Positions 1-6,079 of a DNA stretch of 64,000 nt are shown here, in pieces (the stretch's first letter is position 1; the number at the start of each line of letters is the position of its first letter). The notes under the pieces are model-generated. The model worked only from the letters and a program-made list of their open reading frames with translations, did no database searches and was not told where the DNA came from. The DNA is from a virus. Location of the stretch: IMG/VR virus record IMGVR_UViG_3300025151_000022, positions 1-64,000 of that record. The stretch is one strand, 5' to 3'. The translations under genes and the position numbers were made by a program.

Positions 1-371
1 CGATGCAAAGAATGATAAGTGGTGAAGATAATTACATTCTCACCAGCAGTTCTAGCGGTATTTACAAATAGATTGATCTTTTCTGCCTTTGTTGTAGAGA
101 AATATGAAGTTTCTCCACTGTGAACATGCATTACATGTGTGTGAGCAGTATCAATAATCTCCATAAATTCGCTGCACAGTTGTTCTGCCAGCAGAATACG
201 CGGAGCAACAACAACGGTAGTGGTTCCATTGTTGATAGAATCATGACGATCCCGAGTATCAACAATCATGGTGAGAGTTTTACCACCACCAGTAGGAACA
301 ATAATCTGACCTTTGTTGTAGTCACGCATACGATTTGTGATGCGTTCCTGATGTGGGCGAAGTGTAATCAT
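1..371 (-). CDS. DEAD/DEAH (Res/SF2-type) DNA helicase, N-terminal part, cut by window edge
   Basis: The reading frame starts at an ATG and runs off the left edge, giving 123 residues. It begins MITLRPHQERI (a Q-motif-like start) and has a Walker A motif PTGGGKT at residues 26-32, then a VVVAPRILLAEQ segment typical of motif Ia. Walker A lies very close to the N-terminus, as in type I/III restriction Res subunits and related phage helicases, whereas T4 UvsW carries a longer leader domain. The likely role is ATP-driven translocation or unwinding of DNA in replication, recombination or restriction. It follows the methyltransferase gene after 47 nt containing one copy of the CTGAAGCC box, and no Shine-Dalgarno sequence is visible. 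The helicase superfamily call is firm; a precise role is not possible from this fragment. Confidence 0.85.
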   Translation of the reverse strand, partial: MITLRPHQERITNRMRDYNKGQIIVPTGGGKTLTMIVDTRDRHDSINNGTTTVVVAPRILLAEQLCSEFMEIIDTAHTHVMHVHSGETSYFSTTKAEKINLFVNTARTAGENVIIFTTYHSLH

Positions 372-393
372 CTAGGGCGTATCAGTATTACTA

Positions 394-415
394 GGACATT
401 TTAGGGGCTTCAGTT
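394..415 (-). promoter_or_regulatory. CTGAAGCC box, copy 1
   Basis: On the minus strand this reads AACTGAAGCCCCTAAAATGTCC, followed by TAGTAA at the -10-like position; the helicase ATG is 42 nt from the first C. It lies three bases after the TAA of the methyltransferase gene. Confidence 0.6.
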
Positions 416-418
416 AAT

Positions 419-1366
419 TTAACTGACCATTGCGTCGAGCAATGGATTTTTAATTGATTCTTCAAATAGTTTTTTGCCTTCAGTGTTAAGATCGAATAAA
501 ATGTAATTTCTATCTGTCTGTCTGGCGCTTCTGCCTACTGTACCAGATCCAGCACAAGGATCAAGAACAATAGAGTTTTTGTTACTGAACATGCAAAGTA
601 TGCGATTTAAGAGTGCAACAGGTTTTTGAGTTGCATAATCCAACTTCTCATTTCCCTGAATCTGCTTTACATCAGACCATACATCTTTGACAGGGATTCC
701 ATCCATTTCATCCAAATACTTCTTGACTCTAGGAATACCTGTGTTAGGGGAATATTCTAGTCGATTATCATCATGAAGCATCTGCATCCTCTCTTTTGAT
801 ACATGCCACTGGAGATGATTACCATTCCATTCATATCTCAAATTAGGGCGAGATACAACATTTGGTTGACGATTAACAAGTGCAGATGTGTTGTATTTCT
901 TTTTGCGAATTGGACAGATCTTTGCCTTCCTTACAGTATCCTCATCATATTCTTTGTGCTCTGCATTATAGATGGACTCTTTTCCTTTCTGATAAACAAT
1001 GATCGTATCATGATTACGTTGCAGTTGCTTTTTTGATTTGTGGTTGCCACCAGAAACCCAAGCAATCTCATTCTTAAATCTATTCTCACCAAATACATCA
1101 TCAAGGACAATGCGAATATGGTGAGAGATCTTAGGTTCTACATGCACAACAATGTTGCCACAATCAGTCAGAACTCGATGACACTCTTCCAATAAAGGAC
1201 GCATCAACAATTCACGATAATCTGCACTTGATTTGAATCTGTCATCAAAGTGATAGAAGTCTCTGCCAGTACAATATGGTGGATCAATATAAATTAGATC
1301 CACCGAGTTTGCATCAACTTCTTTCAGTAGTTCTCTACTGTCACCGATTGTATATTCATTCAGCAT
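419..1366 (-). CDS. Beta-class DNA methyltransferase (probably adenine-N6)
   Basis: A 315-residue SAM-dependent DNA methyltransferase. The catalytic motif IV DPPY is at residues 28-31, and the SAM-binding motif I DPCAGSGT lies near residues 269-276. This order (IV before I) defines the beta class, and DPPY favours adenine-N6 over cytosine-N4. An ATQKP segment before motif I is also typical. The ATG was preferred to a TTG four codons earlier; it lies inside the end of the upstream nuclease gene, an 11-nt overlap that suggests translational coupling. The helicase follows. It could be the modification half of a phage restriction-modification set, or a solitary protective methylase. The specificity cannot be read from the sequence. 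Confidence 0.92.
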   Translation of the reverse strand: MLNEYTIGDSRELLKEVDANSVDLIYIDPPYCTGRDFYHFDDRFKSSADYRELLMRPLLEECHRVLTDCGNIVVHVEPKISHHIRIVLDDVFGENRFKNEIAWVSGGNHKSKKQLQRNHDTIIVYQKGKESIYNAEHKEYDEDTVRKAKICPIRKKKYNTSALVNRQPNVVSRPNLRYEWNGNHLQWHVSKERMQMLHDDNRLEYSPNTGIPRVKKYLDEMDGIPVKDVWSDVKQIQGNEKLDYATQKPVALLNRILCMFSNKNSIVLDPCAGSGTVGRSARQTDRNYILFDLNTEGKKLFEESIKNPLLDAMVS

Positions 1367-1889
1367 TGTTGAGAGCAACCAGAACCTCCTTTGCGCGACC
1401 AGTGTACTTTTTACGGACAGCAGCAGGAACAGAACCTACACAATATCCAGGCATATTTTTATCTTCAAGTTCACAACTAGGAATAGCAAGATACTCCCAG
1501 GTTGAAATATCTTCGTGACCTTTGGGGATAATAAACAGTATAACATCAAACGAGTTCACTGCATAGCGAACCTGCCCATTCTTAGCACCATTGTTTGCAT
1601 TTTTGCCAGTAGTGCGGCGAGTTTGTTCCATGTGGAGAGTATTTCCTCCACGATACTTAACTTGAATACGCAGACCTTTTGAAGAAAGTCTATCGTACTT
1701 TTCTTGCTGACCATCAAGATCATCGGGAGATTTATCATTTTCGATTCCACATTCTTCGCGCAACCATTGCGGGGCGATGATACGTTCGGTTGGAAATGCA
1801 AGAAACTTGCCAATTTCCCTTGTGTCACCCTCAGCAATGAGTTCTTCAAAACCGAGAGCAACGATTTCGGAAAGTTGTGAAACTCCCAT
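1356..1889 (-). CDS. Putative PD-(D/E)xK-type restriction endonuclease-like protein
   Basis: A 177-residue protein with a likely nuclease core: glutamates at residues 15-16 in an N-terminal helix, Asp66, then the strand RIQVKYR with a Q76-V-K78 motif in place of ExK. The QxK variant is known in Mrr-like and other restriction nucleases. A following segment, YAVNSFDVILFIIP, resembles the next core strand of this fold. The gene has its own sigma70 promoter and a Shine-Dalgarno AAGGAGA seven bases before the ATG, and its end overlaps the methyltransferase start by 11 nt. Gene order nuclease-methylase-helicase suggests a restriction-type function. The fold call rests on motifs seen by eye and is moderately sure; a phage nuclease with a different role is possible. 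Confidence 0.6.
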   Translation of the reverse strand: MGVSQLSEIVALGFEELIAEGDTREIGKFLAFPTERIIAPQWLREECGIENDKSPDDLDGQQEKYDRLSSKGLRIQVKYRGGNTLHMEQTRRTTGKNANNGAKNGQVRYAVNSFDVILFIIPKGHEDISTWEYLAIPSCELEDKNMPGYCVGSVPAAVRKKYTGRAKEVLVALNNAE

Positions 1890-1895
1890 CGGTGG

Positions 1896-1902
1896 TCTCC
1901 TT
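1896..1902 (-). promoter_or_regulatory. Shine-Dalgarno site of the nuclease gene
   Basis: AAGGAGA on the minus strand, six bases before the ATG at 1889. It fixes the start of the nuclease gene and contrasts with the missing Shine-Dalgarno sites of genes placed behind the CTGAAGCC box. Confidence 0.75.
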
Positions 1903-1910
1903 AAAATAGT

Positions 1911-1939
1911 AGTTTAACAGAGTCAGAATCGCCTGTCAA
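1911..1939 (-). promoter_or_regulatory. Sigma70-type promoter for nuclease/methyltransferase/helicase
   Basis: On the minus strand there is a perfect -35 TTGACA (1934-1939), a 17-nt spacer and a -10 TAAACT (1911-1916, four of six consensus bases). It lies 22 nt before the start codon of the nuclease and immediately after the terminator of the preceding gene, so it should start a separate early transcript. Confidence 0.7.
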
Positions 1940-1940
1940 T

Positions 1941-1982
1941 AAAAAAACAACCTCAACAGTACAAATATACCTAGAGGTTGTT
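1941..1982 (-). terminator. Intrinsic terminator after the 168-aa basic protein gene
   Basis: On the minus strand AACAACCTC (from 1982) pairs with GAGGTTGTT (to 1946), giving a 9-bp stem with a 19-nt loop, followed directly by a T run. It separates the upstream small-gene operon from the nuclease promoter that begins at the end of the T run. Confidence 0.75.
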
Positions 1983-2000
1983 TCAGAGGTCTTGCAGGCG

Positions 2001-2020
2001 GTCCCAGACACTACTGGGAC
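2001..2020 (-). repeat. Perfect inverted repeat GTCCCAG/CTGGGAC beside a CTGAAGCC box
   Basis: A 7-bp stem (2001-2007 with 2014-2020) around a six-base loop. Its right arm overlaps the GTCC end of the second copy of the conserved intergenic box. It is not followed by a T run, so it is not a terminator by itself. Confidence 0.6.
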
Positions 2021-2037
2021 GCTTTAGGGGCTTCAGT
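2017..2037 (-). promoter_or_regulatory. CTGAAGCC box, copy 2
   Basis: On the minus strand this reads ACTGAAGCCCCTAAAGCGTCC and starts directly after the TGA stop of the 168-aa gene. It is one of five related copies. This is the only copy with no start codon about 45 nt downstream: a terminator and a sigma70 promoter follow instead. Confidence 0.6.
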
Positions 2038-2544
2038 TCAATTCTGGTAGGCGGATGCTGGTTTGTCTTTACCCTTACGAATGTCGCGAATAATTCTATC
2101 GCCAGTTCTCTGGAGTTTCTGTCTTTCGGTTCTAGTATATCCAGATGCTTTTTGTGGTTTATAGTTAGGATTTACTTTCTTAGCAGATTTCTTAGACAGA
2201 AGTTCTGATGCAGATTTAGTCTTTGCACCCGATTCTCTTGCCTTTCTTTCTCTATATGCCTTGCGTTGTGCTTCTTTTGCTGACAATGCAGCAGATCCTC
2301 TTTCCTGTGTTGGTTGTTGCTCTCTTGTAGATCTTTGCCTTTGAGAACCAATATCTTTGCGAGGTTTGTAATCTTTTGCGGGGACCATTTTTCCACCACC
2401 CGCTGCTTTCATTCTACGCTTTTCTGGTTCTGTTTTCTTTCTATTAGCACCAACTCTTCCACCCTCTCCTTGCTTACGGATTTGGGAAGATCCCATGACA
2501 TCCTTATCATATGCTTCTGCAACAAATTCAGCAAAGGTTTTCAT
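2038..2544 (-). CDS. Very basic small protein with MKTFAEFVAEA start, function unknown
   Basis: A 168-residue protein. After the opening MKTFAEFVAEAYD it becomes extremely rich in Lys, Arg, Gln and Ser, with low complexity and probable disorder, which suggests nucleic-acid or capsid-interior binding. An N-terminus of the type MKtFxEFxxEA recurs in several unrelated cyanophage proteins and may be a targeting or processing signal (my recollection, not checked). Terminators flank the gene on both sides, so it may be a single-gene transcript. The only visible promoter-like sequence upstream is a CTAAATAAT late-type element inside the preceding terminator. No enzyme motif is visible. Confidence 0.75.
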   Translation of the reverse strand: MKTFAEFVAEAYDKDVMGSSQIRKQGEGGRVGANRKKTEPEKRRMKAAGGGKMVPAKDYKPRKDIGSQRQRSTREQQPTQERGSAALSAKEAQRKAYRERKARESGAKTKSASELLSKKSAKKVNPNYKPQKASGYTRTERQKLQRTGDRIIRDIRKGKDKPASAYQN

Positions 2545-2559
2545 TTTAGACAGGAAAAA

Positions 2560-2588
2560 ATCTCCTATTATTTAGTATAATAGGAGAT
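2560..2588 (-). terminator. Strong intrinsic terminator with a late-promoter-like loop
   Basis: ATCTCCTATTA on the minus strand pairs perfectly with TAATAGGAGAT (11-12 bp) around a small loop and is followed by TTTTTT. It ends the transcript of the 73-aa gene. The loop and left arm read CTAAATAAT, matching the late-promoter-like element at 55068-55075. Confidence 0.85.
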
Positions 2589-2623
2589 AATGAACGTTAA
2601 ATCAAGTGGTTATGGACAGTATC

Positions 2624-2845
2624 TCAACTGTCTTCAGATTCAATTTCTTTTTCTTTTGTCACTTTGGGACCAACTTGAACTCGTCCAGTTTCATAAAACC
2701 ACCTAACTCGTTCTGCTCGTGCTTGCTTTAGCATATCATATTCTTCTTGTTGCTCTTTAGTAAATCGAAAATCTTGACGCCTCCAAGTCTCTCGGAGTTC
2801 ATTCATGTGAGGCAAAACGTTGACAGTTTGAGTAGGGAAGTTCAT
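2624..2845 (-). CDS. Small phage protein of unknown function (73 aa)
   Basis: A 73-residue soluble, charged protein with a helical central part rich in Glu, Gln and Arg (residues about 20-50) and an acidic tail ending SEDS. The ATG start was chosen over an upstream TTG because it sits one base after the TGA of the 44-aa gene (TGA-A-ATG), an arrangement typical of coupled phage genes. No domain was recognised. A terminator follows 36 nt after the stop, so it closes this small-gene operon. Confidence 0.7.
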   Translation of the reverse strand: MNFPTQTVNVLPHMNELRETWRRQDFRFTKEQQEEYDMLKQARAERVRWFYETGRVQVGPKVTKEKEIESEDS

Positions 2846-2846
2846 T

Positions 2847-2981
2847 TCAGTAATCAATGTTGGAGTTGAGGTATTCTTTCATGTTGAAATTTTGATTGTC
2901 TTCAATCAAATCTTCAAGATCTTCTTCAATGTGATCAAAGTTTTGAAGTTCTTCAACTTGAATGTCGTCGTACCAGTCCAT
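2847..2981 (-). CDS. Acidic 44-residue protein, unknown function
   Basis: A small reading frame starting MDWYDDIQVEELQNF and very rich in Asp, Glu, Asn and Ile/Leu, with a predicted strongly negative charge. It begins 23 nt after one copy of the CTGAAGCC box, with no Shine-Dalgarno sequence, and ends one base before the next ATG. Small acidic phage proteins can be DNA mimics or inhibitors of host enzymes, but nothing here shows such a function. Support comes from the tight fit between neighbouring genes and from plausible codon use. Confidence 0.6.
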   Translation of the reverse strand: MDWYDDIQVEELQNFDHIEEDLEDLIEDNQNFNMKEYLNSNIDY

Positions 2982-3003
2982 AAGTGTTGTGCTTACAATA
3001 ATA

Positions 3004-3025
3004 AAACAGTTTAGGGGCTTCAGTT
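3004..3025 (-). promoter_or_regulatory. CTGAAGCC box, copy 3
   Basis: On the minus strand this reads AACTGAAGCCCCTAAACTG, six bases after a TAA stop. Fourteen bases beyond CTGAAG is TATTAT, a fair -10 element, and the ATG of the 44-aa gene begins 42 nt downstream of the first C of the box. The neighbouring TGTAAGCAC is shared with copy 4. Confidence 0.6.
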
Positions 3026-3029
3026 TAAT

Positions 3030-3317
3030 TTACTGAGGATCAATATATCTGCCTTCTTGAGATTTATATTGATCAATGTCAATATCTCTTCGATTTTTTA
3101 TATATTCCAACTCATGCCAATTCTCAGGAAAACATAAGACTAGGCAGTGAGTTTTCTTATGAATAGGACAATGTTTGATGTTTTCATCATCTTTACATTT
3201 TACACCAATTTCAATCGTAATGTAAGTATCAGAAACGAAATACACCCATCCTTTAATAACTCTCCCTAGAGAGTCATTCCATACAACATAATCATCTAAT
3301 CTGGGGACATAAGACAT
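3030..3317 (-). CDS. Small conserved-type phage protein (95 aa), SH3-like barrel possible
   Basis: A 95-residue protein. Residues 1-45 (LDDYVVWNDSLGRVIKGWVYF followed by a YITIEIGVK strand) look like an SH3-like beta barrel. The segment KCKDDENIKHCPIHKKTHC holds three cysteines and two to three histidines that could bind a metal. This resembles a family common in cyanophages, from memory. It overlaps the end of the next gene upstream by 22 nt and is followed by a CTGAAGCC box. The function is not known. Confidence 0.75.
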   Translation of the reverse strand: MSYVPRLDDYVVWNDSLGRVIKGWVYFVSDTYITIEIGVKCKDDENIKHCPIHKKTHCLVLCFPENWHELEYIKNRRDIDIDQYKSQEGRYIDPQ

Positions 3318-3604
3318 TGCATTAAAGGATTCAAGTTGAGTTGCATTGCAGTATAGGGACGAGTATTAGAAATATCTACTACTTTTCCAGGTTTTTTTGA
3401 ATTGATGGGAGCGATGTAGGTGCGTTGTTTGACATTGTAGAAACCCCAGATAGTTTTTGAAACAGCACCGCCGTTGTAAGAGAATTCAGCATGATTGCAA
3501 CACCAAATAGATAAAATGTTGCGTCGGAATTCTTTAACTTCGTAAGTATAGTTTTCAGGTGGTTCATGAGGAAAATCAGGGGGCAATTCTAACTGGTTCA
3601 TCAT
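3296..3604 (-). CDS. Conserved-type phage protein of unknown function (102 aa)
   Basis: The double ATG (MMNQLELPPDFPHEPP) was taken as the start; a longer TTG-initiated version would add a hydrophobic tail of doubtful coding value. The protein has a proline-rich beginning and then a compact segment with SIWCCNHAEF, TIWGFYN and YIAPINSKKPGKVVD, which reads like a small globular beta-rich domain. It overlaps both its upstream neighbour (by 29 nt) and its downstream neighbour (by 22 nt), as expected in a dense early phage operon. No function can be given. Confidence 0.75.
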   Translation of the reverse strand: MMNQLELPPDFPHEPPENYTYEVKEFRRNILSIWCCNHAEFSYNGGAVSKTIWGFYNVKQRTYIAPINSKKPGKVVDISNTRPYTAMQLNLNPLMQCLMSPD

Positions 3605-3809
3605 CAACAGAAATAGATTGATATTCAGAATACATTGTAGACACAATATATTGTGCCAGTTCTTGAGTTGGTGACACTACATATACATCTACATTATAGA
3701 ATGTTACATCACCTCCAGGAACATCTTGCATAGGGAGTTCTACATTCACCCTCCATACATTACCATCCCGAAGATGTTGTTTCCAACTTAGAACCATGTC
3801 AGGTTTCAT
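3576..3809 (-). CDS. Small phage protein of unknown function (77 aa)
   Basis: A 77-residue protein opening MKPDMVLSWKQHLRDG, followed by alternating hydrophobic strands (VWRVNVELPM, VTFYNVDVYVVS) and a C-terminal helix. It is probably a small alpha/beta fold. The ATG overlaps the stop of the preceding gene in an ATGA arrangement, so translation is likely coupled. No family was recognised with certainty. Confidence 0.75.
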   Translation of the reverse strand: MKPDMVLSWKQHLRDGNVWRVNVELPMQDVPGGDVTFYNVDVYVVSPTQELAQYIVSTMYSEYQSISVDDEPVRIAP

Positions 3810-4048
3810 GTAGTAAATTCCTCAACAATAGTAGATTCTACATCTTCTGCCAAGGCATAAGTGCGAGACTTTAGAATGTTTTCACGAAGGTTTCCATAAT
3901 ACTGTTGATTAAATCCATCATCACTATCAGTGATAAGATTAAAACAATCTTCGTCACTTTCAGCAATCACATTCCAAACACCACCATATTCGCTAGAAGG
4001 AAAAGGAACAAAGTGGTCAACAATGTAGAAATACTTTTGAGTCATCAT
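3806..4048 (-). CDS. Small acidic phage protein (80 aa), unknown function
   Basis: An 80-residue protein starting with a double ATG, MMTQKYFYIVDHFVPFP, then GGVWNVIAESDEDCFNLI. The second half is acidic with a predicted helix. The 'xYFYIVD...GGVWNVIAxSxEEC' pattern looks like a conserved small cyanophage family, but no role is known to me. It lies in an overlapping chain of early-type genes, and a GAGG element precedes the start. Confidence 0.75.
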   Translation of the reverse strand: MMTQKYFYIVDHFVPFPSSEYGGVWNVIAESDEDCFNLITDSDDGFNQQYYGNLRENILKSRTYALAEDVESTIVEEFTT

Positions 4049-4059
4049 CCTCGGTTAGT

Positions 4060-4260
4060 TTACTCCTTAATTTTACTTTGGTCTGTGAGATTAGTCAACT
4101 GGCGCTTTAGTTCATAATAAACTGGATTGAGGTGCATGTAAATGAATTGTTTGTATTCATTTTCCTCTGTCAGGTTGATAATGTTTTCTACTTGATGAAT
4201 TGCTGCTAGTAGCAGAAATTTCTCATCTTTGATTCTTTTCGGTTTGATTTCTTCTTCCAT
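4060..4260 (-). CDS. Small helical phage protein (66 aa), unknown function
   Basis: A 66-residue protein, mainly helical, with a charged start (MEEEIKPKRIKDEK) and leucine/isoleucine-spaced central helices. Its ATG shares one base with the stop of the preceding 39-aa gene (TGATG), which supports both starts. Nothing in it indicates an activity. Confidence 0.7.
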   Translation of the reverse strand: MEEEIKPKRIKDEKFLLLAAIHQVENIINLTEENEYKQFIYMHLNPVYYELKRQLTNLTDQSKIKE

Positions 4261-4379
4261 CAGTAAAATTCAGCAAGATAGTAATCAACCGTAACTTCAA
4301 GTCGTTCCGCTTCGGATTCAACCTCTGCCCAAAATTCTTCTGCAACGATTTCCATTTGCTTGAGTTCTTTTTCAGTCAT
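4260..4379 (-). CDS. 39-residue acidic helical protein
   Basis: A very short reading frame, MTEKELKQMEIVAEEFW..., rich in Glu and almost certainly one long helix. It is supported by perfect junctions at both ends: its ATG overlaps the TGA of the gene before it (ATGA), and its TGA overlaps the ATG of the gene after it (TGATG). Unknown function. Confidence 0.65.
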   Translation of the reverse strand: MTEKELKQMEIVAEEFWAEVESEAERLEVTVDYYLAEFY

Positions 4380-4567
4380 TGTGGTTTTTTTACGAAGCGA
4401 TCAAAACGTTGTAATTGATATCCCTCTTTAATTGCATGTATGATGATATTATCATACGAATGAGAATAAAGAGGGATGTTTCTATGTAAAAGATAGTCCT
4501 CACAGTCTTCTGACAGACGTTCTTTATCATCATGAGACATTTCTGTCAGAAAACCTCTATCAATCAT
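4376..4567 (-). CDS. Small phage protein (63 aa), unknown function
   Basis: A 63-residue protein, charged, opening MIDRGFLTEMSHDDKERL with a YDNIIIHAIKEGYQL segment later. The start codon overlaps the stop of the 144-aa gene (ATGA), and its stop overlaps the start of the 39-aa gene in the same way. No motif was recognised. Confidence 0.7.
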   Translation of the reverse strand: MIDRGFLTEMSHDDKERLSEDCEDYLLHRNIPLYSHSYDNIIIHAIKEGYQLQRFDRFVKKPQ

Positions 4568-4998
4568 ACTGCCAATGCTCCTTCAGGAATGGAAATCTGC
4601 TCCTTATATGTATCGGACCAGTCTTTAGTATCATAACACTTCCATTCACCATTTTCAAAGATGTAACCATATTCTTCACCATTAGTAAGGTATTTCTCAA
4701 TGTTGTCATCAAGACGAGGAGGGCAATCTTCACCGCGTCCAGAGTAATACTGAGGACCATACTCTTCTGCTTCTTTCTGCTCAGTCACATAAGCAGCAAG
4801 TTGTTTACCAGTCCAGCGATCTTTTGTCCATGCACATGACATGTCACCACCATCAATCAGTTCCGCTGCTTGTTCGCGGGAGTTGTAATGTGTGGTAAGG
4901 ATGCGACCCAACCACTCAGGATATCCATCCCAGTGATGATAAGAACTCAGAATACTGCCATCTTTGAGTTGAATACCGATGCGAGAGCGGGTTCCCAT
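4564..4998 (-). CDS. Conserved phage protein of the MGTRSRIG...HWDGYPEWLG family
   Basis: A 144-residue protein starting MGTRSRIGIQLKDG, followed by YHHWDGYPEWLGRIL and later a GEEYGYIFENGEWKCYD strand pair. Proteins with this start and HWDG(Y/F)P motif occur widely in phages and some bacteria as a conserved family without an assigned activity. It is the first gene of its chain: it follows the CTGAAGCC box (copy 4) at 46 nt, without a visible Shine-Dalgarno site, and is coupled by ATGA to the next gene. Confidence 0.85.
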   Translation of the reverse strand: MGTRSRIGIQLKDGSILSSYHHWDGYPEWLGRILTTHYNSREQAAELIDGGDMSCAWTKDRWTGKQLAAYVTEQKEAEEYGPQYYSGRGEDCPPRLDDNIEKYLTNGEEYGYIFENGEWKCYDTKDWSDTYKEQISIPEGALAV

Positions 4999-5024
4999 GT
5001 GTTTGAGTGGTGCTTACACTACAG

Positions 5025-5046
5025 GGACACTTTGGAAGCTTCAGTT
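5025..5046 (-). promoter_or_regulatory. CTGAAGCC box, copy 4 (variant CTGAAGCTTCC)
   Basis: On the minus strand this reads AACTGAAGCTTCCAAAGTGTCC, two bases after the TGA of the glycine-zipper gene. The box begins 46 nt before the ATG of the MGTRSRIG-family gene. The -10-like position reads CTGTAG, and TGTAAGCACCAC follows as in copy 3. Confidence 0.55.
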
Positions 5047-5047
5047 C

Positions 5048-5470
5048 TCAACCACCATCAATCTGACATCCCACCATGGCACCACCAACAACTCCAGCAG
5101 GAATCGCCCACCAGCGACCATCACCCCGGGATGCAGCAGCACCAATTCCGCCACCTAAGATGCCACCGAGAACAGATCCTTCAATGCAAGAATTATCATC
5201 AACATTTGTATTTGGATGTTCTCGATATTCTTGCTGTGGATTAGATCTGCGACAAGGAACACTTTCTTTCGTAACTCTTACTTGTCCGCGAACATATTGA
5301 CCCCGACTATTATAGTGCCCTGGAGTATATTTCTCTACATGCTTAAAGCATTCTTCATAGACATTTGTTTGTCCATGATTATGATTAACTCTCCTATAAA
5401 CTGGACCTCCCGCCAATGCAGGTAGAGGCAAAAATAATAGAGTTGAAAGTAAAAGTGCTTTAGATTTCAT
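5048..5470 (-). CDS. Exported glycine-zipper protein
   Basis: A 140-residue protein with a clear signal peptide (basic start MKSK, hydrophobic core, cleavage probably after LPALA near residue 20). A charged, polar middle with two to three cysteines follows, then a C-terminal glycine zipper (about residues 97-135, GSVLGGILGGGIGAAAS and AGVVGGAMVGC). Glycine-zipper segments pack as paired helices in membranes and occur in outer-membrane lipoproteins and pore-forming proteins. A phage copy could act in superinfection exclusion, envelope disturbance or lysis, which is inference. Its ATG overlaps the stop of the preceding gene, and the CTGAAGCC box follows. Confidence 0.8.
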   Translation of the reverse strand: MKSKALLLSTLLFLPLPALAGGPVYRRVNHNHGQTNVYEECFKHVEKYTPGHYNSRGQYVRGQVRVTKESVPCRRSNPQQEYREHPNTNVDDNSCIEGSVLGGILGGGIGAAASRGDGRWWAIPAGVVGGAMVGCQIDGG

Positions 5471-5622
5471 TGTTTTTTGTGTGGTAATGGGGTGAGAGGT
5501 TCAATTTCATCCATTTCTCTCCAAATTTCTGCAAGAGGTCGATCATCTGGTTCATGTAACCAAAAATCATACCATTCAAGAGAAGTCAATGATCCTGTTT
5601 CTGGTTGAATTTTTTCCTGCAT
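5467..5622 (-). CDS. 51-residue acidic protein, unknown function
   Basis: A small reading frame, MQEKIQPETGSLTSLEWYDFW..., with Trp, Asp and Glu-rich composition and a proline-containing tail. Its start is well supported by a strong Shine-Dalgarno sequence, AAGGAGG, eight bases upstream. The gene begins inside the end of the 60-aa gene and ends in an ATGA overlap with the exported glycine-zipper gene. No function was recognised. Confidence 0.7.
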   Translation of the reverse strand: MQEKIQPETGSLTSLEWYDFWLHEPDDRPLAEIWREMDEIEPLTPLPHKKQ

Positions 5623-5768
5623 TTTTTAACCTCCTTAAGTTCATCCTTGATCATTTGATACGCATCTTCGGAAGACAATCTTTTGGATAATTCCATAGCA
5701 CAGATGATTTCAACTCTAGTTCCAAAATGTTTAAGTGCTTCCTCAAAACAATTTAGCTCTTCATACAT
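5586..5768 (-). CDS. 60-residue helical protein, unknown function
   Basis: A small helical protein beginning MYEELNCFEEALKHFG, with a charged C-terminal helix (DELKEVKKCRKKF). It overlaps the following gene by 37 nt, and that gene's Shine-Dalgarno site lies within it. The composition suggests a soluble protein or a small binding protein. No family was recognised. Confidence 0.65.
   Translation of the reverse strand: MYEELNCFEEALKHFGTRVEIICAMELSKRLSSEDAYQMIKDELKEVKKCRKKFNQKQDH
5631..5637 (-). promoter_or_regulatory. Strong Shine-Dalgarno site of the 51-aa gene
   Basis: AAGGAGG on the minus strand, about eight bases before the ATG, located inside the preceding coding sequence. It decides the start of this very short gene. 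Confidence 0.75.
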
Positions 5769-5770
5769 GA

Positions 5771-6079
5771 CTACTTTCCATTTTTCTTACGTTTTGAATT
5801 GCCAGAAGTGTTTCGAGTGGAATCCACGCTGGATTTTCGTTTGTGAACTGCACTTGAACTTCCGTTATTTTTCTTTGATGTTGGCGACTCCACGTTTCTC
5901 TTGTGTTTTTCACGGGATTCAAAGGGTTTTCCATCTTTATGTGTAATGCTACAGTTTCTAGGTTTCAGTTTATATCTATCTAAGTATTTCTGCAAGTGCT
6001 CTCTACACTCAAAATGGCATATTGTGTCACCATTCACTAACCTCCACGGAAAGGCATCATGATATTTAATGTCAGGCAA
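5771..6079 (-). CDS. Phage protein with basic Ser/Lys-rich tail, TTG start
   Basis: A 102-residue protein without any ATG in frame. A TTG start is supported by the Shine-Dalgarno sequence AAAGGAGG about nine bases upstream, located in the end of the overlapping 71-aa gene. Residues 1-48 form a small domain containing CHFECREHLQKYLDRY, with Cys, Cys and His that might bind zinc. Residues 55-102 are a low-complexity tail rich in Lys, Arg, Ser and Asn, likely to bind nucleic acid. The function is not known. Confidence 0.7.
   Translation of the reverse strand: MPDIKYHDAFPWRLVNGDTICHFECREHLQKYLDRYKLKPRNCSITHKDGKPFESREKHKRNVESPTSKKNNGSSSAVHKRKSSVDSTRNTSGNSKRKKNGK

Noticed and set aside
1367-1378. 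TTG start giving a longer methyltransferase
   Set aside because: The ATG four codons later overlaps the nuclease stop in a typical coupled arrangement. The same choice was made for the 73-aa gene, the 102-aa gene, the metalloprotease and the glycosidase-like gene.
3077-3110. TTGACA inside the 95-aa gene as a promoter
   Set aside because: No -10 element at a useful distance; the only TATAAA-like string is eight bases away, and it lies within coding sequence with no gene start behind it.
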